Shown here piece after piece: positions 1 to 6,732 of a stretch of 17,109 bases of DNA (the first letter of the stretch is position 1; each line of letters opens with the position of its first letter). Location of the stretch: assembly GCA_945971355.1 (NCBI GenBank), contig CAMFPD010000024.1:1-17109 (forward strand), written 5' to 3'. The notes beneath the pieces were generated by a model. It searched no databases and was not told where the DNA came from. It worked only from the letters and a program-made list of their open reading frames with translations. The DNA comes from an uncultured Lachnobacterium sp. (GTDB lineage Bacteria > Bacillota > Clostridia > Lachnospirales > Lachnospiraceae). The translations under genes and the position numbers were made by a program.

Positions 1-44
1 TAAAAAGCTTGAATTTGAGATTAAACCTCAAAACAAGCTTTTTA
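1..44. terminator. Bidirectional intrinsic terminator downstream of azlCD
   Basis: An 11-bp perfect inverted repeat (bases 1-11 with 34-44, TAAAAAGCTTG / CAAGCTTTTTA) encloses a second 6-bp stem (TTTGAG 14-19 with CTCAAA 27-32) and a 7-base loop. The arms end in runs of five A or T, so each strand shows a stem followed by a U-tract. It lies 18 bases past the azlD stop and most likely ends the minus-strand azlCD transcript. It could also serve a plus-strand gene entering from the left of the window. Confidence 0.8.
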
Positions 45-62
45 CAGATAATTTCATTGCAT

Positions 63-383
63 TTAAATTATCAGCTCAATGATAAATACGGCACAGCATG
101 ATGCAATAGCCACAAGAGTAAGACTTTTTCCACGGAGGGCAAAGATTATGGCTACAAGCAGACCGATAAAGGCTGAGATTATACTGTCGGTTGCGTAAAG
201 GACAGCGGGAAAGGTCATGGCAGTGAGAACTGCATATGGAATATAATACAAAAAGGATTGAATAAATCTGTTCCTTATTTTTTCCTTTATAGCCACAAAT
301 GGAATTACTCTAATCAGGTAAGTGCTGGTACATAAAATAAGCAGATATATGAGAAACTGGCTTAGGTTAAGATTGATTTTCAT
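63..383 (-). CDS. azlD: AzlD-family branched-chain amino acid transport subunit
   Basis: A 106-residue, almost wholly hydrophobic protein with about four predicted membrane segments, the usual size and topology of AzlD. The family-like pattern T-x-L-x-R-x-x-P-F is seen near residues 21-29 (TYLIRVIPF), followed by YIPYAVLTAM near 47-56. AzlD is the small partner of AzlC; the pair forms an exporter of branched-chain amino acids and toxic analogues in the cytoplasmic membrane (family knowledge). The ATG at 381-383 has an excellent AAGGAGG six bases upstream (390-396, complement) and lies inside the 3' end of azlC, overlapping it by 17 bp, so the two are translationally linked. The gene ends just before the hairpin at 1-44. 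Substrate specificity cannot be read from sequence. Confidence 0.9.
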   Translation of the reverse strand: MKINLNLSQFLIYLLILCTSTYLIRVIPFVAIKEKIRNRFIQSFLYYIPYAVLTAMTFPAVLYATDSIISAFIGLLVAIIFALRGKSLTLVAIASCCAVFIIELII

Positions 384-1074
384 TGTTTTCCTCCTTTACA
401 GGGAAAAGTATTGCTCCAATTACTGCTGCGAAAATAGCGCAGATTGTTATGGAGGTGCCGCTTGAGACTTCTGACAATGCTGGAACATAGCGGAAAAGAC
501 AGCTGCATATCAATGCAATTGCGACCACCATGATAACAGGTTGTGATTTTTTCATCTCAGGGATGACAATGGCAACAAACATACCATAAATCGCAAGTCC
601 AAGAGCACTCATAAGACGGTGGGGCAAGATGCTTCCAAGGATTGCACCGAGAAGAGTTCCAAGTGACCAACCCAGGTAAGGAAGTACAGATAATCCTGCG
701 AAGAAGCTCCTGGTAACAGCTTTCTCCTGACTTGCCACTGCAAAAATCTCATCTGTCATAAAAAACCCCAAAATCCATCTGGATAGACCACTAAATTTGG
801 AATCGGCCTTTTGTGATATTGAAATCGACATAAAAGAATAGCGGATATTTATTGTAATCTGGGATATGAGCATTTGGAAATATTGTCCAGGATGCAGCAT
901 AACCCCCAGTCCGGCAAATTGACCAGCTGAGGTGACAGTAGTCATTGATATAAGGGTGGCCTGCCACCATGTAAGACCGTAGGATACAGCCATAATTCCA
1001 AAGGTGAATGATACAGAAAGGTATCCCATTCCTATTGGGAAACCTGCAAAAAAACCTCGTTTAAAATTTTTCAT
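367..1074 (-). CDS. azlC: AzlC-family branched-chain amino acid exporter, large subunit
   Basis: A 235-residue polytopic membrane protein of normal AzlC length. Family-typical stretches are visible: FTFGIMAVSYG near residues 24-34, SAGQFAGL near 49-56, NIRYSFMS near 76-83, and the charged motif TDEIFAVA near 107-114 inside an otherwise hydrophobic region. AzlC forms the main channel of the AzlCD exporter (family knowledge). The ATG at 1072-1074 has AGGAG at 1081-1085 (complement) with six-base spacing, and a good sigma-A-type promoter lies at 1107-1135 on the same strand. It is the first gene of a two-gene operon with azlD. No adjacent Lrp-type regulator gene is present here, unlike some azl operons. 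Confidence 0.93.
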   Translation of the reverse strand: MKNFKRGFFAGFPIGMGYLSVSFTFGIMAVSYGLTWWQATLISMTTVTSAGQFAGLGVMLHPGQYFQMLISQITINIRYSFMSISISQKADSKFSGLSRWILGFFMTDEIFAVASQEKAVTRSFFAGLSVLPYLGWSLGTLLGAILGSILPHRLMSALGLAIYGMFVAIVIPEMKKSQPVIMVVAIALICSCLFRYVPALSEVSSGTSITICAIFAAVIGAILFPVKEENNENQS

Positions 1075-1106
1075 ATGTTACTCCTAATGGGTGATTAATC
1101 ATATGG

Positions 1107-1135
1107 ATTATATATCAGAATATGAATGATGTAAA
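1107..1135 (-). promoter_or_regulatory. Sigma-A-type promoter for azlCD
   Basis: Read on the minus strand there is a -35 TTTACA (plus-strand TGTAAA at 1130-1135), a 17-base spacer and a perfect -10 TATAAT (plus-strand ATTATA at 1107-1112). The predicted transcript starts about 25-30 bases before the azlC ATG. It is back-to-back with the promoter of the exosortase cluster; the two -35 boxes are 34 bases apart. Confidence 0.75.
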
Positions 1136-1149
1136 ATTTTTGGTAATTG

Positions 1150-1180
1150 TTTACAGATTTGTACATTACTTTACACATTT
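1150..1180 (+). repeat. Two 11-bp direct repeats TTTACA(G/C)ATTT, 20 bp apart
   Basis: TTTACAGATTT at 1150-1160 recurs as TTTACACATTT at 1170-1180 with one mismatch. The offset is exactly 20 bp, about two helical turns. The second copy forms the -35 box of the rightward promoter. Inverted forms, GATGTAAA, occur at 1128-1135 (the leftward -35) and at 1205-1212 near the rightward start of transcription. This could be a regulator-binding array. In AT-rich DNA it could also arise by chance. Confidence 0.45.
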
Positions 1181-1198
1181 ATGCAAAATTGTTATAAT
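1170..1198 (+). promoter_or_regulatory. Sigma-A-type promoter for the XrtG cluster
   Basis: TTTACA at 1170-1175, a 17-base spacer and a perfect TATAAT at 1193-1198. Transcription should start near 1205, leaving an untranslated leader of about 80 bases before the ATG at 1288. No other convincing promoter or terminator was found until 9180, so it probably drives all six genes to 9183. Confidence 0.8.
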
Positions 1199-1256
1199 AA
1201 ATAAGATGTAAAGTTGTATTTTTTTTAATAATGTGGAAACCAGGGGATAAAGTAAT

Positions 1257-1273
1257 ATGCAATCATATTGCAT
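1257..1273 (+). other. Small perfect hairpin in the leader, next to the ribosome binding site
   Basis: ATGCAAT (1257-1263) and ATTGCAT (1267-1273) form a 7-bp stem with a 3-base loop that ends three bases before the AGGAG at 1276. It is not a terminator, as no T-tract follows. It could affect translation initiation or mRNA stability. No known riboswitch family was recognised in the leader. Confidence 0.4.
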
Positions 1274-1275
1274 TT

Positions 1276-1290
1276 AGGAGAGCTACTATG
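1276..1290 (+). promoter_or_regulatory. Ribosome binding site that fixes the start at 1288
   Basis: AGGAG at 1276-1280 lies seven bases before the ATG at 1288-1290. An in-frame ATG at 1231 would add 19 residues in front of the signal peptide and has no comparable ribosome binding site, so 1288 is preferred. Confidence 0.85.
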
Positions 1291-3204
1291 AAACGAAAGA
1301 TAATGAATAAAATTTTGGCTGGAGCATTGGCGGTGTGTCTGTTAGCTGGAACAGTTTGTGTTTTTCCAATTGAGAGGGTAATGGCTGCAACAATTACAAT
1401 TGATGGTGATGGTTCGGATTGGGGAGAGATTGGGATACAGTCATCCTCTGATGTAAATGTACCATTATGGGCGGTTTCACAGGATGAGAATTATGTATAC
1501 ATAATGGCGCAGGATATAAATGGAAACCAGTGGGAGCGTCCTTTGACAAGTCAGGAGATATCAATTGCATATGCAAATGGATATAACGGTGAACAGTGCG
1601 GTGTGAAACTTGATTGGAATGGCGGAACACCTATAGTGAGAAGCTCATGGTGGAATGCTATAGAGGGTGCAAATGTGGCATGTAGACTGAGTGAGGATAC
1701 CACACAGGGAACATGGGAAATCGCTATTCCAAAATCCTATTTTGCGGATTCAAGCTTCACTGTGACATATTGTGGAGCTTCTGTTTCATCTGGTGACATT
1801 GTGTCTGTCGGTGATATGCCGTCTGGAGATAACACAGGCGAAAACGTAGAAGAATCAGAGGATGCTGGTGGTACAGAAAATACTGGTGATGCAGAAAATG
1901 CTGAAAATACAGATGGCGCAGAAAACACCGAAACAGGTGATAACGCACCTACAGAAGAACAGACACCAACAGAAGTGGAAACTCCAGACAAACAGGAGCC
2001 TTCTGGTTCTGGTTCGCAGGTGGAGGAGAATCCCCGATATGAAGGTATCACCATTGATGGTGATTTTTCCGACTGGGCGGCTGTTTCAAAGTATGATGTG
2101 AATGAAAATAAAGGTTATAGTACAGTTGATCAGGTTGCCATGGTATGGGATAGAGATATGATTTATCTTTATTTCATGTCAAATGGCAATGGAGATGGTA
2201 CAGGAGACTGGGGCTCAGTTACTGGTGCCGGATCGCATAATAATGGACAGTATGCAATTACAACTGACTTAGGCAGAAGCTTGTTGATTCAGCTTAGCAG
2301 AGACAATAATGGCAGTGTGGCTGGTGTTGATGGGGCGCAGGTGGCTGTCAATACAACGGAATGGGCAGGAGCACCTTTTATGTGGGAGGTCTCTATTCCG
2401 TCAAGCGCTTTACCAGAATATAAAAACACTATTTCCTTTGGATTATATTTAGGTGATGTAATTATAAGTGATGTAGCAAATTTTTCTCCTTCACAGGATG
2501 GAGATTTAGAAGGTGACAATGGTTCAAAAGATTTCAATGGTATAATAAATGATGGTTTATATGGAGATTGGGAGTACTATCCACACCAAATTATTCAATA
2601 TGCAACCTCTGGAACTCAGGAACATGTAGCTGATGGTGAGGGAGCCCTCTATTCTCATGATGGCAGGTTATATGCACATGTAGTTACGAACATGCCGGCT
2701 CATATTCAGGAAGCTGGTGGAGAGTTTACTTCGGCAGTTACAATAAGATTGAATGGAAAAAATGATTTTTATCCACAGTTTGTAGCGGTGGACAGTGCGG
2801 GAAATATTAAATACGACGCAAAGCTGTCAGGACTTTCATATGGCACATATGAGCTGTATCTCATCGATTCAAAGGGCTGGAAAACAGCAACAAATATTTC
2901 ACAGTTACAAACTCCGGAAGGACGTGCGCAGTACCATAATGCAATTTATGGACATATGTATATGACGATTGGAGCATCCAAGGATGAGATGGAGTTTGAA
3001 GTGGATTTATCCCTTCTTGCAGAGCTGTTTGGAATGACATCGGATGAAATCAGGACTGTAGATGCTCAGTGGGGCAGAATTGGAACTGAATGGGTGTCTA
3101 CAGCTGGAACATCTACAGGCACATGGATTGGACTTCTTATCTGCTTTGCAGCAGTAGGCTTGTCATCAATTGTAGCTAATAAGAGAAAGAAGATGGCAGG
3201 ATAA
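1288..3204 (+). CDS. Secreted multidomain protein with Firmicu-CTERM-type sorting tail, probable XrtG substrate
   Basis: A 638-residue exported protein from the preferred ATG. Residues 1-34 form a signal peptide: basic MKRKIMNK, a hydrophobic core, and likely cleavage near VMAA. Three segments start with a similar pattern: TITIDGDGSDW at about 35-45, GITIDGDFSDW at 253-263 and IINDGLYGDW at 419-428, each followed by beta-rich sequence. This resembles the opening of carbohydrate-binding family 9-like modules (inference). Residues about 180-250 are an acidic, Glu/Asn/Thr/Gly-rich linker turning Pro/Thr-rich at its end. The C-terminus has a small polar Thr/Ser/Gly stretch (606-612), a membrane span (613-630) and a basic tail NKRKK, the tripartite form of a sorting signal. 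This matches the Firmicu-CTERM type known to accompany XrtG. Its stop overlaps the xrtG start. It is the best candidate for processing by the neighbouring protease; its ligand is unknown. Confidence 0.85.
   Translation: MKRKIMNKILAGALAVCLLAGTVCVFPIERVMAATITIDGDGSDWGEIGIQSSSDVNVPLWAVSQDENYVYIMAQDINGNQWERPLTSQEISIAYANGYNGEQCGVKLDWNGGTPIVRSSWWNAIEGANVACRLSEDTTQGTWEIAIPKSYFADSSFTVTYCGASVSSGDIVSVGDMPSGDNTGENVEESEDAGGTENTGDAENAENTDGAENTETGDNAPTEEQTPTEVETPDKQEPSGSGSQVEENPRYEGITIDGDFSDWAAVSKYDVNENKGYSTVDQVAMVWDRDMIYLYFMSNGNGDGTGDWGSVTGAGSHNNGQYAITTDLGRSLLIQLSRDNNGSVAGVDGAQVAVNTTEWAGAPFMWEVSIPSSALPEYKNTISFGLYLGDVIISDVANFSPSQDGDLEGDNGSKDFNGIINDGLYGDWEYYPHQIIQYATSGTQEHVADGEGALYSHDGRLYAHVVTNMPAHIQEAGGEFTSAVTIRLNGKNDFYPQFVAVDSAGNIKYDAKLSGLSYGTYELYLIDSKGWKTATNISQLQTPEGRAQYHNAIYGHMYMTIGASKDEMEFEVDLSLLAELFGMTSDEIRTVDAQWGRIGTEWVSTAGTSTGTWIGLLICFAAVGLSSIVANKRKKMAG
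1867..1944 (+). repeat. Low-complexity coding repeat in the acidic linker
   Basis: Imperfect short repeats built around GCAGAAAA(T/C) encode residues 194-219 of the surface protein, with units such as GTENTGD, AENAENTDG and AENTETGDN. This looks like a flexible, expandable spacer between the first and second domains. Copy number may vary between strains by slippage (inference). Confidence 0.6.
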
Positions 3205-3797
3205 TGATATACATATTGGCAATTGTTTTACTTGTTTTATGGATATACATACTATTTGTAACAAATAGGGCAAAGCTTAATTTTTGGAATTATATTATAG
3301 GTGCTGGTGGATTGTTTATCATAATGATGTTTACAATCCGTTCGGTGCTTACTGAACCCCTTGCCAGAGGCGTGGCTGCAATTGCAGGTCTGTTTGGAAG
3401 CCTTACAGGCACTTTTTCTCCATACTTTAGATATGGGATTCTGTTTGTTGATTCAGTGGCTGGATCAATTACTCTGCAGATTGATTTTGAATGTTCTGGA
3501 ATCGTAGAGATAATGGCATTTTTATCACTTTTGGTATTCTTTAGAGTATATTCTAAGGCGGAGAGAATTATTGTTGGTATAATTGGTGTTATGTACATTA
3601 TGTTAGCAAATGCTCTTCGAATTATTATAATCTGTGAAATGATTCATTTTATGGGTTCGGATGTGTACTATATGGCACATACCATTATTGGAAGATTAGT
3701 ATTTTATACACTGTCGGTTTTTTTATATTTTTATGTTTTTACAAAACCGCAAATTGTTCGTATGAAGATAGGAAAGTTCAAATATGGGGATCATTGA
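3204..3797 (+). CDS. xrtG: Exosortase family protein XrtG
   Basis: A 197-residue polytopic membrane protein with the exosortase/archaeosortase signature. Cys97 lies in DFECSGIVE, Arg139 in ANALRIII and His159 in MAHTIIGR, each at the edge of a membrane segment in the expected order. These residues are the presumed transpeptidase/protease triad. The compact size and Gram-positive neighbourhood fit the XrtG branch. By analogy with exosortases it should recognise the C-terminal tail of the upstream protein, cut it and transfer it to an unknown acceptor in the cell envelope. The ATG overlaps the upstream stop by one base (TAATG), with only a weak GCAGG before it, so translation is probably coupled. 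The next gene starts 14 bp before its end. Confidence 0.92.
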   Translation: MIYILAIVLLVLWIYILFVTNRAKLNFWNYIIGAGGLFIIMMFTIRSVLTEPLARGVAAIAGLFGSLTGTFSPYFRYGILFVDSVAGSITLQIDFECSGIVEIMAFLSLLVFFRVYSKAERIIVGIIGVMYIMLANALRIIIICEMIHFMGSDVYYMAHTIIGRLVFYTLSVFLYFYVFTKPQIVRMKIGKFKYGDH

Positions 3798-5148
3798 GAA
3801 ATTCGTGAATTCTTTTGTATTTTGGGCGGCATGGATAGTTATCCCACTGATTATGGAGATTATTCCTTCGGTGGGAAGCTTTTTGATATTACTCAAAAGA
3901 AGGTTTTTTGCGAAAAAGGTATCAAAACCAATTATTTATCCGGAGATATCAATTATTGTACCTGTATACAATTCGGAACATACTTTGGAAGCCTGTATAC
4001 GTTCTATCAATGATTGCGATTATCCAAATAAACAGATTCGCGTTTTCCTGGTAAATAATCAGGGGTCCGATAACAGCTTTGACATTTATACTATGTGTCA
4101 GCAAAAATATCCGGATTTAATTATGCAGTGGCTGAACGCCAACCAGGGAAAGTCCAGGGCGCTCAATTTGGCTCTTTACAATAGTGAAGGAAAATATATT
4201 ATACATATTGATAGCGATGGTATACTGGAAAAGTCAGCTCTGACTAATATGGTGGATAGATTTGAGTCTGATCTTTCGATTAATTGTATGACCGGAGCTA
4301 TCATGATTCAGCCGGAATTAATAGAAGAATACCCAAGGGGTAAACAGCGACTCCTTAGAAAAATGGAATTCATGGAATATGCGCAGGCATTTTTGGCAGG
4401 AAGAAATTACGCTTCAGATATGGATGCAATTTATACGGTGTCTGGAGCTTTTTCCGCTTTTCGCAAATCAGCGATTCTGAAGTCCAGAATGTACAACACA
4501 GAGACTTTGGCTGAAGATACACAGATTACCTTTCAGATGCGTTATCTACAGGGAGAGCGCATATACATGAGTGAGGATTCTATTTTCTTTGTTGACCCAA
4601 TCGAAAATATAGATAAATTATATACACAGCGTCAGCGTTGGCAGAGAGGAAGTCTCGAGGTTTCCAAGATGTTTGTTGGAAATAATATGAAGCCTGGACA
4701 ATTATTTACAGATGTTTCTATTAAGACACTCATGTATGATCACACCTTTGCATTTCCACGTATTATATGGTATTTGGCATTAATATGTCTTACTTTTGTA
4801 GGATACTCAGGACGTACTGTATTGTTGGCTACCGTGATTCTATTTGGTTTGTATACCATTTGTGGGTACCTGTATTTCTTTTCTACAGTAGGATTTCTGA
4901 AGAACTTCCCGGAAGTTAAAAGCTATTATAAAAAAAACTGGTGGATTGTTCCCCTTCTGCCCTTCTTTAATTTTTTTGTGTTTTTTATAAGATTTGCAGG
5001 TATTATCAACAGTATAAATACAGACAGTGCATGGAAGACTAGAACACTTTCGGGTGAAAAAGAAGATTTTAAAAAGGTAGTTGAAAATGATTTCAGTAAA
5101 ATAGGCAGAATAATTCAGACTCTTAGAGATAAGGTGAATGATGATTAA
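3784..5148 (+). CDS. XrtG-associated family 2 glycosyltransferase
   Basis: A 454-residue membrane-bound GT2. The N-terminus carries membrane span(s) at about 11-37. The GT-A domain starts at PEISIIVPVYNSE (53-65). DSD at 143-145 is the nucleotide-sugar/metal motif, ED at 244-245 the likely catalytic base region, and QRQRW at 282-286 the QxxRW motif of processive-type enzymes. About three more membrane segments lie at 324-410. The order matches synthases such as BcsA and PgaC, but there is no PilZ domain. Glycosyltransferases of this type are recurrent neighbours of xrtG (family knowledge). It presumably moves sugar from a nucleotide donor at the inner face of the membrane; donor and acceptor are unknown. 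The 14-bp overlap with xrtG and the GGAAAG about eight bases before the ATG support coupled expression. Confidence 0.9.
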   Translation: MGIIEKFVNSFVFWAAWIVIPLIMEIIPSVGSFLILLKRRFFAKKVSKPIIYPEISIIVPVYNSEHTLEACIRSINDCDYPNKQIRVFLVNNQGSDNSFDIYTMCQQKYPDLIMQWLNANQGKSRALNLALYNSEGKYIIHIDSDGILEKSALTNMVDRFESDLSINCMTGAIMIQPELIEEYPRGKQRLLRKMEFMEYAQAFLAGRNYASDMDAIYTVSGAFSAFRKSAILKSRMYNTETLAEDTQITFQMRYLQGERIYMSEDSIFFVDPIENIDKLYTQRQRWQRGSLEVSKMFVGNNMKPGQLFTDVSIKTLMYDHTFAFPRIIWYLALICLTFVGYSGRTVLLATVILFGLYTICGYLYFFSTVGFLKNFPEVKSYYKKNWWIVPLLPFFNFFVFFIRFAGIINSINTDSAWKTRTLSGEKEDFKKVVENDFSKIGRIIQTLRDKVNDD

Positions 5149-5178
5149 CAGCTGATAAATGTGGAGGAATAAACTGTT

Positions 5179-6261
5179 ATGAAAAAAGGCAGGAAAAAGA
5201 TTAAAAGAGTAAATGCTTGGATGGTTATTACTACTGTTCTTTTACTTGTTATTGTCATTGCATTTTTATCATGGACACAGTTGAAACGCTATGAGAGGGG
5301 AATTTTAAGTGTATATGCCAGGCAGCAGGATGGATATGTGCAATTAGTATTGGATCAGATAAACCTTCAGGAGAATCGAGATAGTGAAGAGATAATTGAG
5401 AATATTTTGGGAACCCTCGATACTTCAGACAGCCATTATTGGACTTTGTCAGAAAAAAATTCCCTGATTTTTGTCAAGGATGTCTTGGAAACAAACCGTT
5501 TTAAGGGGTTTACAACAGAGACATATTATCAGTCAGAAAGTGCAGATGCCTTTCTAAAGAATTTGCAGGAAAATCGTGTTACACATGGCTTTATAGAAAT
5601 CAATAGCAGAGGATACGTGGCATCTGGGGTAAACTATACCTACAATGGTAAGAGTTATAGAATGTGCCTTTTGACTGGAGAAGCATCAATATTAGATCAA
5701 AATGATTACCTGAATGCAAAAATATGCCTCACATTATTGGTTGTGACAGGCTTCTTCATAATTATCATAGGCGGCATTTTTCTGGTGATTCAGGCTGAAC
5801 ACTGGTATAAAAGATATGATGAAGCAGATAAAGAGTGTAGAAGTTTAGCGAAAACTGTAGAAGAATTAAATCGTGAATTAACACAAAAGATGATGTATGA
5901 CTCTGAGTACATGGCATTCAAAGCGAAGGTACTTCCTAACCTGTTACGCAAAATGGAGCAAAAAAATATATGGCCATTAGAGATGACTGTTGTCAAGGTA
6001 CCAGAGGGATATAAACGACGCTTTTTCTTTGCGGAAGCCCAGATCCTGTTCTCAGAGAAGACCATACGTGTCGTACTTGATGATATATATGTTTTACTGC
6101 TGGATATGCAGCATTTAGGAATGGTGGCTTCTGAACGCAAGAAGCAGATTTCCAAAATGGATGGAGAGATGGTATACAGGGAATTACTGGAGACAAAGCC
6201 AGAGGAAAGCCTGGAAGAAATTTTTGTAAAGCTATATAAAGAGGGACTGAAGGATGGATAG
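5179..6261 (+). CDS. Two-TM sensor-like membrane protein with possible degenerate GGDEF-like C-terminus
   Basis: A 360-residue protein of no clearly recognised family. A strongly basic start (MKKGRKKIKR) precedes TM1 at 14-31. An extracytoplasmic domain of about 150 residues (33-180), perhaps Cache/PAS-like, is followed by TM2 at 181-204, a charged helix likely to form a coiled coil (205-240) and a cytoplasmic domain of about 100 residues. This is the layout of a transmembrane sensor. The last domain loosely follows a GGDEF fold: a strand like LEMTVVKV (267-274), then TIRVVLDDIYVLLLDM where R-x-GGDEF-x-x-L-L would lie, and a final SLEEIFVKLYKEGLKDG helix. GGDEF itself is absent, so it would be catalytically dead. 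That assignment is a guess. GGAGG at 5163-5167 lies 11 bases before the ATG, a slightly long spacing. Its end overlaps the next gene by 8 bp, placing it firmly in the XrtG operon. Confidence 0.75.
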   Translation: MKKGRKKIKRVNAWMVITTVLLLVIVIAFLSWTQLKRYERGILSVYARQQDGYVQLVLDQINLQENRDSEEIIENILGTLDTSDSHYWTLSEKNSLIFVKDVLETNRFKGFTTETYYQSESADAFLKNLQENRVTHGFIEINSRGYVASGVNYTYNGKSYRMCLLTGEASILDQNDYLNAKICLTLLVVTGFFIIIIGGIFLVIQAEHWYKRYDEADKECRSLAKTVEELNRELTQKMMYDSEYMAFKAKVLPNLLRKMEQKNIWPLEMTVVKVPEGYKRRFFFAEAQILFSEKTIRVVLDDIYVLLLDMQHLGMVASERKKQISKMDGEMVYRELLETKPEESLEEIFVKLYKEGLKDG

Positions 6262-6715
6262 CAGATTATTTTGTGAGTACAAATTCAAATTTTATATAAA
6301 TGCCAGTCACAGTATTATTATTGGTGGCAGACAAGGGGACGTACACCCACATACATGGGAAATTTTACTGGACATTCTGGTGCAGAAAGATGCGTTTATG
6401 GCTTTTAATGATTATGAGAAGGTGGCTCATGATTTCTTTGCCCAGTACCAGGACTGTGTATTAAATGATATTAAACCATTTGATACATTGATGCCCACCC
6501 TCGAAAATATAGTGGACTATTTTGGTGGAGAGCTTCGCGGACTTATGAAGGATGTTGGTGGAACCCTTATGAAAATTGAGGGTAGTGAAACTCCAACCCG
6601 TAGTTATGGAGTCTCGTATATAAAGGATGATGAGTTTATAACAGATGTTGGAGAGAGGACAGGGGAAGCTCTGGATCAGGTCATTGATGATATGTTACAA
6701 AGGGTGTTGGATTAA
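6254..6715 (+). CDS. 6-pyruvoyl-tetrahydropterin synthase-like protein of the XrtG cluster, catalytic Cys missing
   Basis: A 153-residue soluble protein of the PTPS/QueD fold. The three zinc ligands are in place: His19 (INASHS) and His31/His33 (DVHPHTWEI, matching HGH-x in QueD/PTPS). PTLENI at 81-86 matches the conserved PTAENI. The catalytic Cys normally four to six residues before HxH is absent: the loop reads GGRQGDV with Gln at the -4 position. The LDHxxLND motif appears as QDCVLND, losing the catalytic His. It therefore probably binds zinc, and perhaps a pterin-like ligand, without normal PTPS or QueD activity. No other queuosine or folate genes are nearby. PTPS-related proteins next to xrtG are a recognised Gram-positive family of unknown function. 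Its ATG overlaps the upstream gene by 8 bp, with GAGGG eight bases upstream. Confidence 0.85.
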   Translation: MDSRLFCEYKFKFYINASHSIIIGGRQGDVHPHTWEILLDILVQKDAFMAFNDYEKVAHDFFAQYQDCVLNDIKPFDTLMPTLENIVDYFGGELRGLMKDVGGTLMKIEGSETPTRSYGVSYIKDDEFITDVGERTGEALDQVIDDMLQRVLD

Positions 6716-6732
6716 CAAATAGGAGAGGTGTC

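Noticed and set aside
1213..1230. T-rich run in the leader as an attenuator
   Set aside because: No stable GC-containing hairpin precedes the T run, so it does not look like an intrinsic terminator.
1231..1287. Upstream in-frame ATG at 1231 as the start of the surface-protein gene
   Set aside because: It would place 19 non-hydrophobic residues before a normal signal peptide and lacks a good ribosome binding site, while 1288 has AGGAG at seven-base spacing.
1737..2054. Long reverse-strand open frame opposite the linker of the surface protein
   Set aside because: It is rich in Ser/Pro/Val because it is the complement of a repetitive acidic coding region; it has no supporting start signals and conflicts with a well-supported gene.
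1288..3204. LPXTG sortase substrate
   Set aside because: No LPXTG-like motif precedes the C-terminal membrane span, and the adjacent enzyme is an exosortase-type membrane protein, not a class A-F sortase.
6254..6715. Calling the PTPS-like gene queD or a working 6-pyruvoyl-tetrahydropterin synthase
   Set aside because: The catalytic Cys and the Asp-His motif are not conserved, and no queuosine or pterin pathway genes are nearby.
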